From: Cunninghamia lanceolata | Taxonomy: Eukaryota > Streptophyta > Pinopsida > Cupressales > Cupressaceae | Assembly (NCBI GenBank): GCA_027924645.1 | Contig: BSBN01000213.1 | Span: 32,118,501 to 32,182,500, forward strand | Direction: 5' to 3' | Length of the DNA stretch: 64,000 nucleotides | Shown here: piece after piece, positions 23,201 to 32,862 of the stretch | Position numbering within the stretch: the first letter of the stretch is position 1 | How the letters are laid out: every line of letters starts with the position of its first letter | The notes under the pieces: model-generated | What the model was told of the DNA's origin: nothing | What the model saw: only the letters and a program-made list of their open reading frames with translations | Databases searched by the model: none | Program-made: the position numbers and the translations under genes

Positions 23201-24099
23201 TGCAGGGGTGCAATATTTTAGATTCGAAACTTAATTGAAATTTGATTGCTGAAAATTTTAGGACTCATTTCAAAGTTGTTGTAAATGTACATGTTATGCA
23301 TACTGAATGAAAGAGAATACATTTTGATTACAAATCATCATAAATCTTGAGTAATTTGTGTTTGAAATCTAGATACGTGCATTGATTAGCTGCGTCCTGT
23401 TAGCACTCATTTTGACCTGGGGTTGATTTTTCATGATCAGGGGGTTTCTTCATTTGAACCCTTTATCTTCTTGCCCATTTTTTCTAAGTGATGGACCTCC
23501 TCAGCATTTTTCAGCTGCAGCATCATATTTTCCTGACGAGGAGGTCATCATCATCATCTTGTCTTCGATGATGGTCTGCATCATCATGTTCTTCGTCGAC
23601 TGGTTTCTCATCGTCATCATCATATTTCAATATCGGGTGATGTTTGGATATCATCCTGATCCTGCTGATGAGCTACAGTGCGCCCTGATTTGCTTGCGGG
23701 GGTGATCTTTTCAAGTATCCAGTGATCTCCCATTTATCACCTTGCCCAAACATGATGATGATGTTGCCCCGATATTTTGAAGGGGTTATTCTCTAAGTTG
23801 TTCGACATGACTTGTTTTTTCTTAAGGGTCATCGTCATCATCATCATATTTCCAGTTATCACCGTGTTGCTTGCGAGGGTCATCATATTTTCTGCCTTCA
23901 TGATATTTCGCCGGGGGTGATATTTTTATCATCGGGTGATCTTGGTTATGATCATCCTGATGATGTTGTTGAAGAGTTCTAAGTGCGACCCGATATTCAC
24001 TAGGGTCATCATATTTTGAACGTCAGGATGATCCTAGTCAATATCATCCTGATGATGTTGTATCACTTCTTGTTCGTTGTTTTGTCATCCTGATGATGC

Positions 24100-24701
24100 T
24101 GACGTCATTCTTATGACAGGGTGATATCTTTTTCTCTGCCTATCTGCATCATGATATTTCCGAAGGAGGGGGTGATATTTTCATTTTTGAATATCACCCG
24201 GATGTATGTTTGTTCCAGCGTCATGATGATGCTGATATCAAGGAGATATCCGCCTGCCGGTTTCGTGCATTATCTAGTGGGGGTGATCTTTTCAAGCATC
24301 ATCATATTCATCTATCGCCCCGATCTTATAGTGAAGCTACAGTGCAACCTGATATTTGTGCATCAGGATGATATTTCCAAATATCCGGTTGTCTTCCGAA
24401 TATCATCCTGATGTTGATATGATGATGACGTCATCAAGGTCCGGGGGGGGGTCATATTTCTAACACAGATCATCTTGTGGAGATCCCCCGATATTTGCAA
24501 ACATGATGATGACGTCATCCGGATATGAGGAGGTGCGCAGTAGGCAGATATGATGATGACGTCAGCAGGATATGATGATGATGTCATCAGGATGTTCATC
24601 GGCCAGACTTTTGGTATAAGCTCAGCAGGAGGATGTTCCTCCGATGGATCAGGTTGTGCCGATTATCATGCAGGTTATATCACGATATGATGCTGACGTC
24701 A
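24100..24701. promoter_or_regulatory. Cluster of five TGACGTCA octamers in E2 U3
   Basis: Exact palindromic TGACGTCA sites lie at 24100-24107, 24426-24433, 24510-24517, 24557-24564 and 24694-24701, ending about 115 bases upstream of the TATA box. TGACGTCA contains the TGACG core bound by plant TGA-type bZIP factors, which act in stress and defence responses. Its role as an enhancer here is inferred. Confidence 0.55.
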
Positions 24702-24814
24702 GGGTGATATTTCGGGCAACAGGATATCATGCTGCTGGAGGATGATGATGATGAAGTCTTATACTAGTGTCGTCAGGAGCAAAAGCACTGACATGATATA
24801 TGCTCATGACCTAG

Positions 24815-24823
24815 TATATAAAG
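24815..24823 (+). promoter_or_regulatory. TATA box of E2 5' LTR
   Basis: TATATAAAG, the best TATA element in the LTR, downstream of the TGACGTCA cluster; conserved in the 3' LTR near 34280. It implies U3 of about 1.4 kb and R-U5 of about 1.3 kb. Confidence 0.6.
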
Positions 24824-26146
24824 TGTTAAAGAGGTTGCTGCGGGGTGCATGTGGGATAATTGATATCCTGCATTTTCAAATATCATGATGATGAATCTCA
24901 GCGGGAAATGGTTGCGATTAACTGTCTGATGTTCTTCCCAAGGCCGCGGGTTGGTGCGCCATTAATGGCGATTGTTGCAAAGGTATGGGCGATGGCATGG
25001 GCTGATCTAGTACCCGGTTGAAGATCTGGATCCCTAGGCGGTGGCGTAGGGCTCAAAAAATCTTCCTGTCTCCTCCCCTACCTGCTGCATTCAAGTTTGG
25101 GCGCCAATCTGGTAATGTTTGAGCGCCATCTTTCTGATACTGTGTATCTGGCAGGATTTTTGGTCAACCATGTAATTAATTGCTGAGCACCTACCTGGCT
25201 GTTATAAGCCGGTTGTGTTGCTCATTTGTGGTTGTTGAAAGTTGAAGATTTTTGGCTCTGTAATTCATAACAAGCTGATCTGGTTGCTCTGTACAGCTTA
25301 ACCTGTGAGTTTATGTATCTCTTGTTGTATGTTTTTGGCATGAACCCACTGATTTCATGATTGATCTTATATGAGAAATGCTATCTTAGCATGTGTTGTG
25401 TTAATTCTGTCTCCAGTATTGCATGTATTCTTCTTCTGAATCTGGATGTTTGGGTAATGTTTAGATTCTAGAGCATAGAATTCCTACGTTGAATGTCTGA
25501 TCTTTTAACTTTTGCTCAAGGGGTAGATTAAACTGTTTTCAGGTTGAACATTGGGAAGGGTATACTGCAGTAGGGATGCCATAAGTAGAGATAACTTAAC
25601 ACTCTGTATTGGGAGATATCTGTAAGGCAGGTATCACATATATCCCCTTGAAATCCAGTTTTAGCTGTTCATGCTGATCATTCACAGGTGTATGTCTACT
25701 GACTCCAGGCCCTGGATAGGCACCAATCATGCTTTGTTTTTGTGTTATAACCATGTCCAGCTTTGCATCCAAACTTAAAATCCAACTCAAAATCTAAAAC
25801 AAACATTAGGACATTAGAATTAGTTTAGGATCCTCAGTCCTCTGTCTACAACTGCTAATAGGCCCAAAGCTAGCCCCTTTGCTCTTATCTTTCAGTTTTG
25901 GTCTACTTACAAGAGGACTATCTGCTTTCTGTCAGCATCCCAGCCTTGTATGCATATCCTCATGGATGTTGAGTAGGGAATACCCCCCTAGGTCTTGCAG
26001 AGCCTGAAGAAGAAGAGGAGATAAAATATAGAGTCTATCTCCTACACTGTTGGCCCCCTGGCCTAGAGATCCTGTTGATCACTGATGGCTACCTTGTAGG
26101 GAAATCTGGGAATAAGCATCCAGTCTGGGAAAAAGTCAACAGAAAT

Positions 26147-26164
26147 TGGCGACTCCACTGGGGA
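26147..26164 (+). other. E2 primer-binding site (tRNA-Arg type)
   Basis: TGGCGACTCCACTGGGGA starts five bases after the LTR. Its complement fits the 3' end of plant tRNA-Arg whose acceptor begins GACTCCA, the primer class I recall for Ogre/Tat elements. A partial second copy (TGGCGACTCC) lies at 26216-26225. Confidence 0.75.
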
Positions 26165-26260
26165 ACCTTGTGAAAGAACCCTGGTTTTCAGAAGAAAACA
26201 GTTCCTAGTAATAGGTGGCGACTCCGAAGTAATCTCCCAACCGGTCAAAGTAAAATTTAT

Positions 26261-28558
26261 ATGCAGGGGAGAAGATCCCAACAAAATCCTTTATTTGAAG
26301 AGTTACCATTAACAAAAAGAATGATGTACAGAAGAAAGGGAACTGTCTCAGTTAGTCATGAGAGCTCCCCCAGAAAAGGTGATGATACACAAGATAACCC
26401 TAGGCCATCAGGACAGCATGCGCCTTATTTTTCAAATGCAGAAGCTGATATTCAAGGTGCATATGAGAGGCAACAGGGTGGTAGCATGAGAATGAGGTCA
26501 GAGGTGTTCCAAGAACGCCCTTTTCTAGACCCAAGTGAAAGGTTTGAAGAGGCAGAGTCTCTGAGGGATGATGAAGATGATGACCAGAATGGCATGAGAC
26601 CATCTACCTCCAGACCTAAGGATGAACAATTGGCTGAAGAAATCAGAAGTCTAAGAGCAGAACTAGAATACCTACAAGCCATGAAAATCAGAGATGATAT
26701 GAAGCAGAAAGTGCAAGCCTTAAGAACTGCCCAAAATGATTCAGTTCCTACCCTAGAGAATGCAAATGTGCAAAGACATCAGCAAAGATATGAAGTGCAA
26801 CATCAGCATCATGATGAGAGACAAAATGTGAATGATGCTAGGATACCACTGAACCATACAGGAAACCAGAATGCAAACAGAAATGTTAATGTTAATCAGT
26901 TAAACAGACAGCCCATGCAGCTAAATAGATTCAGGCAGCTGGTGTTTGATGGTATTCCTGGGTATCCTAACCCCATTGACAAGCATCTGAGGCTGCAAGT
27001 GCCTAAATTTTTAGGAAACAACACAGTGTCAGGAGAAGATCATCTAAAGGCCTTTCAAAATGTCATGGATAATTTTGAGGTTCAGCATGAGGATGTTTTC
27101 ATGAAGTCATTCATGCAATCTTTAGTAGATGAGGCAAGAGAATGGTACAGGAATCTGCCTGACCGGAGTATTTCATCATGGGATGATTTTAAAAGGATAT
27201 TCAAGGAGCAATATGGTGATAAAACTGACCCTAGCTTTTTTGTAAATGAGTTCACCAGTATCACCAAAGGGTCAAATGAGCAGGTTGCTGACTTTAATGC
27301 AAGATTTACTAAAGTGTTGAACAAATTGCCACATCACATGAGGCCAAATGAACCAATGTGCATAATTTTGTATATCAATGCCTTTGATGCAAAGACTGCA
27401 TATGGACTAAGAGATAAAGGTCCTGCCACTCTCAGGGATGCTTTCAGAATTGCAGTAAATATTGAAAACAATAGGAAAGCATCGGGCAAAACAAATAGAA
27501 GGGATGATATAAAAATTCTGCAGAATCCAAACAAGCCTCAGAACACTCAAGGTAGTACGTCTGCTCCTAAAGATAAGATAGACAAACTGGCAAATGTTGT
27601 TAAGGACCTAAGCTATAGATTAGCTAGAAGTGAAAAAGGGATGGGTCCTGATAGGCAAGTCTATCAAAGGCAGGAAAAGAGGCCATCACTACATGATATG
27701 CCTTATAACACCAATTGGCATGATGGTAAGCCTGTATTTCCACGTAACAACACAAATCAGAGGGCTCAACATGTCAAAGAAACTCCTGATCCCCTAAAGA
27801 AAGCTATAAATATTGCTGATGATACTCCGTGGTGTATAATCTATCAGATGCCACATTCACAGTCACAGTGTATGATTGCTCAATCCTTGTATGATAATGC
27901 TACATCTTGTAATGAATGCAATGAGCCACATCATGTGCAGGATGATGATGTTAATATGATGTCCATAGGCAATGGATACACTCTTTATGATGTTGATGAG
28001 AAGACAGATCATCAAATTCAGGCCTGCCAACAGTCCCCATATGATGAAGATAATGAAGATAACTATGTGTATGCTCAGAACTCACACAATTTTCTGAGTA
28101 ACTTACAACGACCTTCTGATGAGGAAATTAGAGCCTTCACAGCTGCAGCAGTTGCTCATGTCAAAAGCAACTACAATCTCAGAGGTAAAAATCAAGTAGG
28201 CAGCCCACATCAGCCAGAAGATATTTCTGCAGGTCAGCTGGTGCATGGTCATAAAGGAACTGAACCACAAAAAAGGCAGTGGGTAAATAATAAACAGAAC
28301 TTTAGACATAGAACAGGTCATGAATCTCAAGGACCAGAAAACAAAATCCCTCAGGCTGAAGATCAAAGTAGAGGTTCCCAAGACAAGAATGATGATCAGG
28401 GAACTATGAAAATGAAAACTAAATCAACTCAGGATAAAAGCAAGATTGTGGAGCAAGCTACAACTGTTGTACAAAACTGTGCTCCATTTGATATAGCTCA
28501 GATCCTCTCTCAGGTAAAAGTCTCTGTTCCACTTATGGAACTCATGAAAGTGGAATAG
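26261..28558 (+). CDS. gag: E2 Gag polyprotein (765 aa)
   Basis: Uninterrupted frame from ATG 26261 to TAG 28556. Residues 1-130 are charged and disordered. A short coiled-coil-like segment (EEIRSLRAELEYLQAMKIRD) follows near residue 130. The retrotransposon gag core lies at about 240-410 (LRLQVPKFLGNNTVSGEDHL, AREWYRNLPDRSISSWDDFK, FNARFTKVLNKLP). The knuckle-like WCIIYQMPHSQSQC at about 524-537 is a degenerate CHHC in which the first His is Tyr. A Cys/His pair CNECNEPHH and a YNLRGK segment occur later. The TAG is followed in the same frame by pol, so it could be a decayed Gln codon or a readthrough site. Forms the virus-like particle. Confidence 0.85.
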   Translation: MQGRRSQQNPLFEELPLTKRMMYRRKGTVSVSHESSPRKGDDTQDNPRPSGQHAPYFSNAEADIQGAYERQQGGSMRMRSEVFQERPFLDPSERFEEAESLRDDEDDDQNGMRPSTSRPKDEQLAEEIRSLRAELEYLQAMKIRDDMKQKVQALRTAQNDSVPTLENANVQRHQQRYEVQHQHHDERQNVNDARIPLNHTGNQNANRNVNVNQLNRQPMQLNRFRQLVFDGIPGYPNPIDKHLRLQVPKFLGNNTVSGEDHLKAFQNVMDNFEVQHEDVFMKSFMQSLVDEAREWYRNLPDRSISSWDDFKRIFKEQYGDKTDPSFFVNEFTSITKGSNEQVADFNARFTKVLNKLPHHMRPNEPMCIILYINAFDAKTAYGLRDKGPATLRDAFRIAVNIENNRKASGKTNRRDDIKILQNPNKPQNTQGSTSAPKDKIDKLANVVKDLSYRLARSEKGMGPDRQVYQRQEKRPSLHDMPYNTNWHDGKPVFPRNNTNQRAQHVKETPDPLKKAINIADDTPWCIIYQMPHSQSQCMIAQSLYDNATSCNECNEPHHVQDDDVNMMSIGNGYTLYDVDEKTDHQIQACQQSPYDEDNEDNYVYAQNSHNFLSNLQRPSDEEIRAFTAAAVAHVKSNYNLRGKNQVGSPHQPEDISAGQLVHGHKGTEPQKRQWVNNKQNFRHRTGHESQGPENKIPQAEDQSRGSQDKNDDQGTMKMKTKSTQDKSKIVEQATTVVQNCAPFDIAQILSQVKVSVPLMELMKVE

Positions 28559-30001
28559 ATCAAGAATAGGACAATATCCCTAATCTCAGGGGTACCTTTT
28601 CAAGCTAAACAAAATGATCAGACCCAGGGTGAGAAACATGTCATGTGTAATGAAGAAGATGAGACTCCTGAAGTCTATTTAGGAATGACCATGACAAAGT
28701 GTCCTTCACAAGTGGAACCATTTTATGTTTCCCTGGTTATAAATGGAAAAATAATTAGAAATTGTATGCTTGACTCTGGAGCATCTACAAATGTCATGCC
28801 TTTGGCTATCATGCAACAAACTGGATTAAAAATTGACAAGGCATGTGGAAAATGTTATGCTATGGATGCCAGAGAGGTACCAGTTATTGGAGTCATGAAG
28901 GATGTAGATTTCAAACTGGCAGCATTTCCTGAAAAAAGATATAAAATGAATATAACAGTGGTTGACATCAAGCCACAGTATGGTATGTTGCTGTCAAGAA
29001 GATGGGCAGCACTAATTGGTGGAAGTATGCAGCTGGACCTGTCATATGCCATGATTCCAATGAATGGCAGGGATGTCAAGCTAATCAGAGAGCAAAGATC
29101 ATCAGAGACAGTGGAAGACCAAGAAGCAAATGAACAAGTATGCTTTGTAGACACTGACTGTGATAACTTCAAGGTTGTCTCAGATGATACAGAAGATAAA
29201 AAGAAAAATGTCTGCATTGAAGAGCTGGATCAGCAAGGCTTATGGACCATGTTTTTTGATGGAGCTTGTGCAAAAGAAGGCTCTGGAGCTGGAGTTGTTT
29301 TCCTGTCTCCAACTGGTAAGCTCCTCAAATTCTCTTTCTTGCTGAGGTTTGATTGCACAAACAATATTGCAGAATATGAGGCTTTACTCTTAGGCCTAAA
29401 TATTGCTCTCAAACATGGAATTAAGATGTTAAGAGTATTTGGGGATTCTGAGCTGATTGTATCCCAAATTAGAAATAAGTATGCTGCAAAAAATAAAAGA
29501 TTGAAACAATACAAACATGCTGTTTGGGATACCATTGAACTTTTTGATGCATTTTCAATTGGCTGGGTAGAAAGGTCAAAAAATGTTATGGCTGATTTCT
29601 TAGCTAATGTTGCAATAAGACCAGATGACATCACTCTGTCAGGTGTTACAAATGTAGAAGTTAAAATTAGGCCTGCCATCCCAGAAAATATATGCAGTTG
29701 GCAAGTGTTTAATGATGATAGGGATTTGCTGAAATTTTTGCACTGCATAGATGAATATGAGAATCAACAAATTGATTTCCAAGCTTTTGTAGAGACTGTA
29801 GATGGAAAAGAAACTCTTGTGGGAAAAGAGATAATTCAGTTGAAGACTAACAAGATCCCTAGAGGGTTAGTAGCTTTGGAAAGAGCCTTTGACAGTAGAG
29901 ACAAATTGGTCACAAGGACATCCCCCACAAATAAGGAGGATTTAGAAGAAATAAATTTGGGGACATCTCAGGCCCCTCAGAAGGTATATATTGGTAAATA
30001 G
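28559..30001 (+). CDS. E2 Pol part 1: protease and upstream RNase H
   Basis: Same frame as gag after one TAG; the next ATG is at 28643. The aspartic protease has the intact motif CMLDSGASTNVMPLAI (DSG at 28772-28780) and a second-half motif YGMLLSRRW near 28980. After an acidic linker the RNase H reads LWTMFFDGACAKEGSGAGVV, NNIAEYEALLLGLN, LRVFGDSELIVSQI and VMADFLANVA, so all four acidic catalytic residues are present (about 29240-29610). The connector ends with TAG at 29999, after which the frame continues directly into RT. Cleaves the polyprotein and degrades the RNA strand of hybrids. Confidence 0.85.
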   Translation: MKNRTISLISGVPFQAKQNDQTQGEKHVMCNEEDETPEVYLGMTMTKCPSQVEPFYVSLVINGKIIRNCMLDSGASTNVMPLAIMQQTGLKIDKACGKCYAMDAREVPVIGVMKDVDFKLAAFPEKRYKMNITVVDIKPQYGMLLSRRWAALIGGSMQLDLSYAMIPMNGRDVKLIREQRSSETVEDQEANEQVCFVDTDCDNFKVVSDDTEDKKKNVCIEELDQQGLWTMFFDGACAKEGSGAGVVFLSPTGKLLKFSFLLRFDCTNNIAEYEALLLGLNIALKHGIKMLRVFGDSELIVSQIRNKYAAKNKRLKQYKHAVWDTIELFDAFSIGWVERSKNVMADFLANVAIRPDDITLSGVTNVEVKIRPAIPENICSWQVFNDDRDLLKFLHCIDEYENQQIDFQAFVETVDGKETLVGKEIIQLKTNKIPRGLVALERAFDSRDKLVTRTSPTNKEDLEEINLGTSQAPQKVYIGK

Positions 30002-31855
30002 CTCAAACCACACATTAGAAGTATGCTGATTGCATTACTGAAAAAGTATAAACATGTTTTTGCTTGGTCATATGAGGACCTAAAAGCCTATAGGGAAGAC
30101 TTATTCCAGCATGAGATCCCATTGAAGCCTGAAGCTAAGCCATTTAGACAAAGGCAAAGACCTATTAATCCTACCTTAGCTCCCAAGATGCAAGAAGAAC
30201 TCAAAAGGCTCAGGGAAGCTGGAATAATTGTGCCAATCAGACATTCAACTTGGGTGTCTAACCTTGTCCCAGTCAGAAAAAAGAATGGTGATATTAGGCT
30301 TTGTGTTGATTTCAGGAACTTGAATGTATCCTCTTTAAAGGATAACTATCCACTGCCTAATATGGAAGCTATGTTGCAGAGAGTGACTGGTTGTGAACTC
30401 CTATCCATGATGGATGGATTTTCAGGATATAATCAGGTGAAGGTAAAGGAATCAGAACAGTATAAGACTGCCTTTACCACTCCATGGGGAACGTATGTGT
30501 ATGTTAGAATGCCATTTGGACTAACAAATGCAGGTGCTACATTTCAAAGAGCAATGGATGTTGCTTTTGCAGGGCTGATTGATTCAATCCTGGCTGTATA
30601 TCAGGATGACCTGACTGCTTACTCGAAGAAAGAAGAGCAGCATTGTTTGCATCTGGAGCAGATTTTCATAAGAGCACTAGAATATGGTATTTCTTTAAAT
30701 CCAAAGAAGTGTGCCTTTGGGGTAGTTGAAGGAAAGCTTCTGGGACATATTGTTTCCAAGGATGGAGTCAGGATAGATCCAGAGAGAGTGGCTGCTATTG
30801 ACAGGATTCAAATGCCAAAAACTGTGAAAGGAGTTCAGTCCTTCTTTGGACAGATAAATTTTGTTAGAAGATTTGTTCCCAACTTTGCCGAAACCACAAG
30901 GAACATTTCCAAGATGATGAAGAAGGATGCAACTGTCAACTGGGAAAGGGAAGCAATAGAATCATTTCAGAATATCAAAGAGGCAATTAAGATGGCCCCT
31001 GTTCTTAAATCTCCTAATTTTTCTAGGCCATTCCAAGTATTTTCATTTGCTTCCTTTCATACTGTTGCTGCATGTTTGTTACAGAAAAATGAAGATGGTT
31101 TTGAACAGCCCATCGCTTTCTTCAGTATGTCCCTGCAGGCCTCTGAGTTGAAGTATGATATTATGGAAAAACAGGCATATGCACTAGTTAGAGCCATCAA
31201 AAGTTTCAGACCATACTTGGTAGGGTCATATATAATTGCATATGTACCTCATGCAGCAGTCAAAGACATATTCACTCAGCAGGAGGTGACTGGAAGAAGG
31301 TGCAGATGGATAAACAAACTGCAAGAGTTCAACATAGACATACAAGTTACTAAGTTGATAAGAGGACAAGGATTAGCCAAGATGATGGCACAGTCAAACT
31401 TGGAAGCATGCCAAGTTAATGCAGTCCAAGATGAGAGTGTAAATGTATCAGGATCTGAATGGTACAAGGATATTATCTATTACTTGCAAAATCTGAATTG
31501 TCCTTCCCATTTCAGTGACAATCAAAAGAGGACTTTAAAGTTACATGCAATCAGGTATGTTATTGTTCAAGGTGAGCTATACTGGAAAAACCCTGATGGT
31601 GTGCTGCTGAGATGTGTGGATGAGGATATGGCTAACAATGTTTTGATTGATATGCATAAAGGATTGTGTGGTGGACATTATACTGCCCAAACAACAGCTC
31701 ATAAAATTCTCAGGGCAGGATATTGGTGGCCTACTCTCTTTTCAGATGCACAAAGGTTAGTGAGAAAGTGTGACCCTTGCCAAAGATTTTCAGGAAAGCT
31801 GAAATATGATGGTGCTTTACCCCTCAGAACTGTACCTGTGGATGCTCCATTCTAG
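30002..31855 (+). CDS. E2 Pol part 2: RT, second RNase H, integrase zinc finger
   Basis: RT motifs are STWVSNLVPVRKKNGDIRLC, DFRNLN, MMDGFSGYNQVKV, TAFTTPWGTYVYVRMPFGLT, and the active site VYQDDLTAYSKK. The YxDD position holds Gln (30598-30609), as in H but unlike E1 (YMDD). Connection motifs NPKKCAFG and KLLGHIVSKDGVRIDP follow. The post-RT RNase H (about 30930-31380) lacks the expected first Asp (FSFASFHTVAACLLQ). The HHCC finger of integrase (HKGLCGGHYTAQTTAHKILR, then CDPCQ) lies at about 31650-31785. It ends at PF followed by TAG, Q, TAG, where H has Gln-Gln-Trp. In frame with parts 1 and 3. Confidence 0.87.
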   Translation, partial: LKPHIRSMLIALLKKYKHVFAWSYEDLKAYREDLFQHEIPLKPEAKPFRQRQRPINPTLAPKMQEELKRLREAGIIVPIRHSTWVSNLVPVRKKNGDIRLCVDFRNLNVSSLKDNYPLPNMEAMLQRVTGCELLSMMDGFSGYNQVKVKESEQYKTAFTTPWGTYVYVRMPFGLTNAGATFQRAMDVAFAGLIDSILAVYQDDLTAYSKKEEQHCLHLEQIFIRALEYGISLNPKKCAFGVVEGKLLGHIVSKDGVRIDPERVAAIDRIQMPKTVKGVQSFFGQINFVRRFVPNFAETTRNISKMMKKDATVNWEREAIESFQNIKEAIKMAPVLKSPNFSRPFQVFSFASFHTVAACLLQKNEDGFEQPIAFFSMSLQASELKYDIMEKQAYALVRAIKSFRPYLVGSYIIAYVPHAAVKDIFTQQEVTGRRCRWINKLQEFNIDIQVTKLIRGQGLAKMMAQSNLEACQVNAVQDESVNVSGSEWYKDIIYYLQNLNCPSHFSDNQKRTLKLHAIRYVIVQGELYWKNPDGVLLRCVDEDMANNVLIDMHKGLCGGHYTAQTTAHKILRAGYWWPTLFSDAQRLVRKCDPCQRFSGKLKYDGALPLRTVPVDAPF

Positions 31856-31861
31856 CAATAG

Positions 31862-32716
31862 GGAATTGACTTCATAGGGGAAATTGCAGACAAATCAAGT
31901 GGGGGACACAGTTGGATTTTGGTAGCAACTGATTACTTTACCAAATGGATTGAGGCCATTCCAACTAAGAGAGCTACAAGTAAGGTGGTGACAGATTTCA
32001 TACTAGAAAACATCATCATCAGGTTTGGAGTACCATTTAAAATAATCACTGATAATGCTATGTGCTTCAGATCAGGCGAATTTGTTGATTTTTGCAACAG
32101 GTATGGGATAAATCTGTCATATACATCACCATATCACCCACAAGGAAATGGTCAAGCAGAATCAAGCAATAAAAGCATCATGAAAATTATCAAGAGGATA
32201 CTGGACAAGAACAAGAGAGCTTGGGACTCAAAGTTGAACTTAGCAGTATGGGCTGACAGAGTGACAGTGAAAAGGGCTATTGGGAAGTCACCTTTTGAGC
32301 TAGTGTATGGTGCATCAGCTAGACTGCCCATAAACAATCTCCTACCAGTTTACAGATTCATTCAGGAAAATGATGAGGAGATTGAAGATTCCATGACAGA
32401 AAGAGTGAATCAGCTGGTTGCATTGGATGAAGACAGAAGGAAAGCCCACCAGATCAATCTCAAAAGACAACAAGATGTGAAATATCAGTTTGACAGGAGA
32501 ACTACAAAAAGGAAGTTTCAAGTCAATGATCTGGTGCTCATTTGGAATGCTAAAGGTCAGGAAAAGGGTAAACATGGTAAATTTCAACCCTTATGGATGG
32601 GCCCATATCAGGTTTGCAATACTCATGGGGAGGATTCTTATTTCCTCCAGGCCCTAGATGGTGAAGTTCTGGAATTGCCTGTGCATGGCCAATTCCTTAA
32701 GTTCTATTTTGCATGA
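31862..32716 (+). CDS. E2 Pol part 3: integrase core and C-terminus
   Basis: Continues the same frame after TAG 31859. It opens GIDFIGEIADKSSGG; the catalytic core carries Asp in VATDYFTKW (31931), Asp in ITDNAMCF (32051) and Glu in GNGQAESSNKS (near 32159). The C-terminal region DLVLIWNAKGQEKGKHGKFQ and GPYQV resembles a GPY/F module, and it ends LELPVHGQFLKFYFA before TGA. No chromodomain is visible, in line with a non-chromovirus Tat-type element. Inserts the cDNA, producing 5-bp duplications. Confidence 0.88.
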   Translation, partial: GIDFIGEIADKSSGGHSWILVATDYFTKWIEAIPTKRATSKVVTDFILENIIIRFGVPFKIITDNAMCFRSGEFVDFCNRYGINLSYTSPYHPQGNGQAESSNKSIMKIIKRILDKNKRAWDSKLNLAVWADRVTVKRAIGKSPFELVYGASARLPINNLLPVYRFIQENDEEIEDSMTERVNQLVALDEDRRKAHQINLKRQQDVKYQFDRRTTKRKFQVNDLVLIWNAKGQEKGKHGKFQPLWMGPYQVCNTHGEDSYFLQALDGEVLELPVHGQFLKFYFA

Positions 32717-32862
32717 ATAACTGGTTGCTGTGCACATTTGTAAAAATATGTATGTAGTGTAAATGCCTTGTACAGCTCACATTTTTTGGCTTTTTGTCTG
32801 GTCTGCCCGGAGATCTGGTTCTCGCTGCAGGTTTTCACCTGCACGTCCCCATTCGGAGCCAC

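Larger units (their letters stand above)
17173..23397 (+). repeat. 3' LTR of E1, first part (up to E2 insertion)
   Basis: It repeats 342-6549 from TGTTGTGTGGTTACATAA onward. It holds the promoter-like region, the second copy of the long reading frame and the TATA box at 23192-23200. It is cut at CGTCC (23393-23397), the target site of E2, and resumes at 35611. Relative to the 5' LTR the TGACGTCA at 879 has decayed to TGACATCA, while TGACGTCA octamers stand at 17570-17577 and 17863-17870. Confidence 0.88.
23398..26141 (+). repeat. 5' LTR of E2 (2,744 bp)
   Basis: Starts TGTTAGCACTCATTTTGACC and ends GGGAAAAAGTCAACA. U3 is packed with TCATCATC, TCATCCTGATGATG and ATATCACC-type words and carries five exact TGACGTCA octamers before the TATA box (24815). 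Short ORFs inside (23433-23705, 24121-24411) are by-products of this low-complexity sequence. U5 is about 1.3 kb with no gene. Confidence 0.92.

Noticed and set aside
23433..24599. ORFs of 78-96 codons on both strands in the E2 LTRs
   Set aside because: They arise from TCATCATC and TGATGATG low-complexity sequence, repeat identically in both LTRs and overlap on both strands.
26147..26164. Possible tRNA gene fragments at primer-binding sites
   Set aside because: Only the tRNA-complementary 3' portion is present, next to LTR ends; these are primer sites, not tRNA genes.
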